Below, piece by piece: positions 63,614 through 64,000 of a stretch of 64,000 bases of DNA. The first letter of the stretch is position 1, and each line of letters opens with the position of its first letter. The position numbers and the translations under genes were made by a program. This DNA comes from Microcoleus sp. EPA2 (GTDB lineage Bacteria; Cyanobacteriota; Cyanobacteriia; Cyanobacteriales; Microcoleaceae): contig JAHRFD010000003.1 in the NCBI GenBank assembly GCA_020882975.1, forward strand, positions 1 to 64,000, written 5' to 3'. The notes below the pieces were generated by a model that made no database searches, was not told the DNA's origin, and saw nothing but the letters and a program-made list of their open reading frames with translations.

Positions 63614-64000
63614 TTATAGCTCAAAGTCTGACATTGTATCTACATTTTTTACATAACTTTGCTCAAATTCTGTGAATGGTTCAAAGGCTGTTTGCTGGGC
63701 ATTCAATAGTTCTACTGTGGCATCAGTAATATCGCCCTTGCGCCGTTGCAGACGTTCTCGCAATACTTCTATTGGCGCAGTGCAGTAAAGGATTTCCAGT
63801 GGCAAATTGTGAGATTGAGCCAGAGCGATCGCATCTGTTCTCCAGGAAGCGCGATCGAACTTGGCATCCAAAATCACTTTCCAACCTCTGTCTGCCAACA
63901 TTACCCCCAACTCTAACAATCTACCATAGGTCTTGGCAGTCATTTCATCCGAGTACAAATCTTGCCCGCCTCGCTCATGTAAAGGAATTCCACCTAAATG
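63614..64000 (-). CDS. AAA-type kinase, possibly C-terminal part of an APH-AAA bifunctional protein (cut by window edge)
   Basis: The 3' part of a gene that runs past the window end. From base 64000 the frame reads HLGGIPLHERGGQDLYSDEM, then GRLLELGVMLADRGWKVILD, AKFDRASWRTDAIALA, ...RERLQRRKGDITDAT. This fits the P-loop kinase domain (AAA_33 or zeta-toxin-like) that in cyanobacteria is often fused behind an aminoglycoside-phosphotransferase-like domain. The Walker A is beyond the window. The TTG at 63958 is an internal codon, not a start. Confidence 0.7.
   Translation of the reverse strand, partial: HLGGIPLHERGGQDLYSDEMTAKTYGRLLELGVMLADRGWKVILDAKFDRASWRTDAIALAQSHNLPLEILYCTAPIEVLRERLQRRKGDITDATVELLNAQQTAFEPFTEFEQSYVKNVDTMSDFEL

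Overview
This 64 kb window is almost certainly from a filamentous, non-heterocystous type of cyanobacterium (Oscillatoriales, for example Microcoleus or Oscillatoria; the genus is an inference). Directly visible cyanobacterial markers are ndhB, psaK, the variable chain of ferredoxin-thioredoxin reductase, a DnaK3-type chaperone beside a J-protein, many Uma2/DUF820 proteins, KGK and DUF2887/DUF4351 proteins, large PAS/GAF hybrid kinases, and frequent GCGATCGC-type (HIP1) octamers. No rRNA, tRNA or CRISPR array was found.

Layout. 1-5 kb: the tail of an IS200/IS605 TnpB, a Spx/ArsC-like protein, a cyclic-peptide-type ABC exporter overlapping a GNAT gene, and three Uma2 genes (two are recent tandem duplicates). 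5-12 kb: ndhB, an AraC regulator, a MAPEG protein and topA. 12-16 kb: an AT-rich accessory segment bracketed by inverted copies of a dispersed repeat. It holds a two-gene operon, a PD-(D/E)XK nuclease domain fused to a ParA ATPase followed by a ParB-like protein with a Rho-N tail, preceded by duplicated operator-like repeats; DUF2887/DUF4351 and PIN-like genes follow. 16-23 kb: phosphoketolase and acetate kinase (phosphoketolase route to acetate), interrupted by an OLD-like ATPase plus a broken DUF3226 TOPRIM partner, and by a histidine phosphatase and psaK. 23-31 kb: a restriction-modification-like pair, an Eco57I-type adenine methyltransferase and a PLD-nuclease/SNF2 helicase, followed by another Uma2 gene. 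31-39 kb: dnaK3, a four-helix-bundle gene between heptanucleotide repeat arrays, dnaJ, a bacterial dynamin, a KGK gene split by a stop codon, and a small HNH protein. 39-55 kb: a secreted GH2-like protein lacking the usual acid/base residue, three successive hybrid histidine kinases (one with a cyanobacteriochrome-like GAF), and an FAD monooxygenase. 55-64 kb: an N-truncated TnpB, a DUF4365 pair, small membrane and hypothetical genes, a GH57/DUF3536 enzyme with a duplicated 3' end, ftrV, a YdcF protein and the end of an AAA kinase.

Two themes stand out. First, three defence- or mobility-type modules: the nuclease-ParA/ParB-Rho_N operon (12.2-14.2 kb, the best candidate for an undescribed system), the OLD-like/TOPRIM pair with a deleted nuclease, and the PLD-helicase/methyltransferase pair. 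Second, an unusually rich population of palindromic dispersed repeats. Several have inserted in frame and expanded inside genes (methyltransferase, GH2-like protein, hybrid kinase), and others sit at the edges of the accessory modules.

All functional names come from reading motifs and remembered family features; no database search was run.
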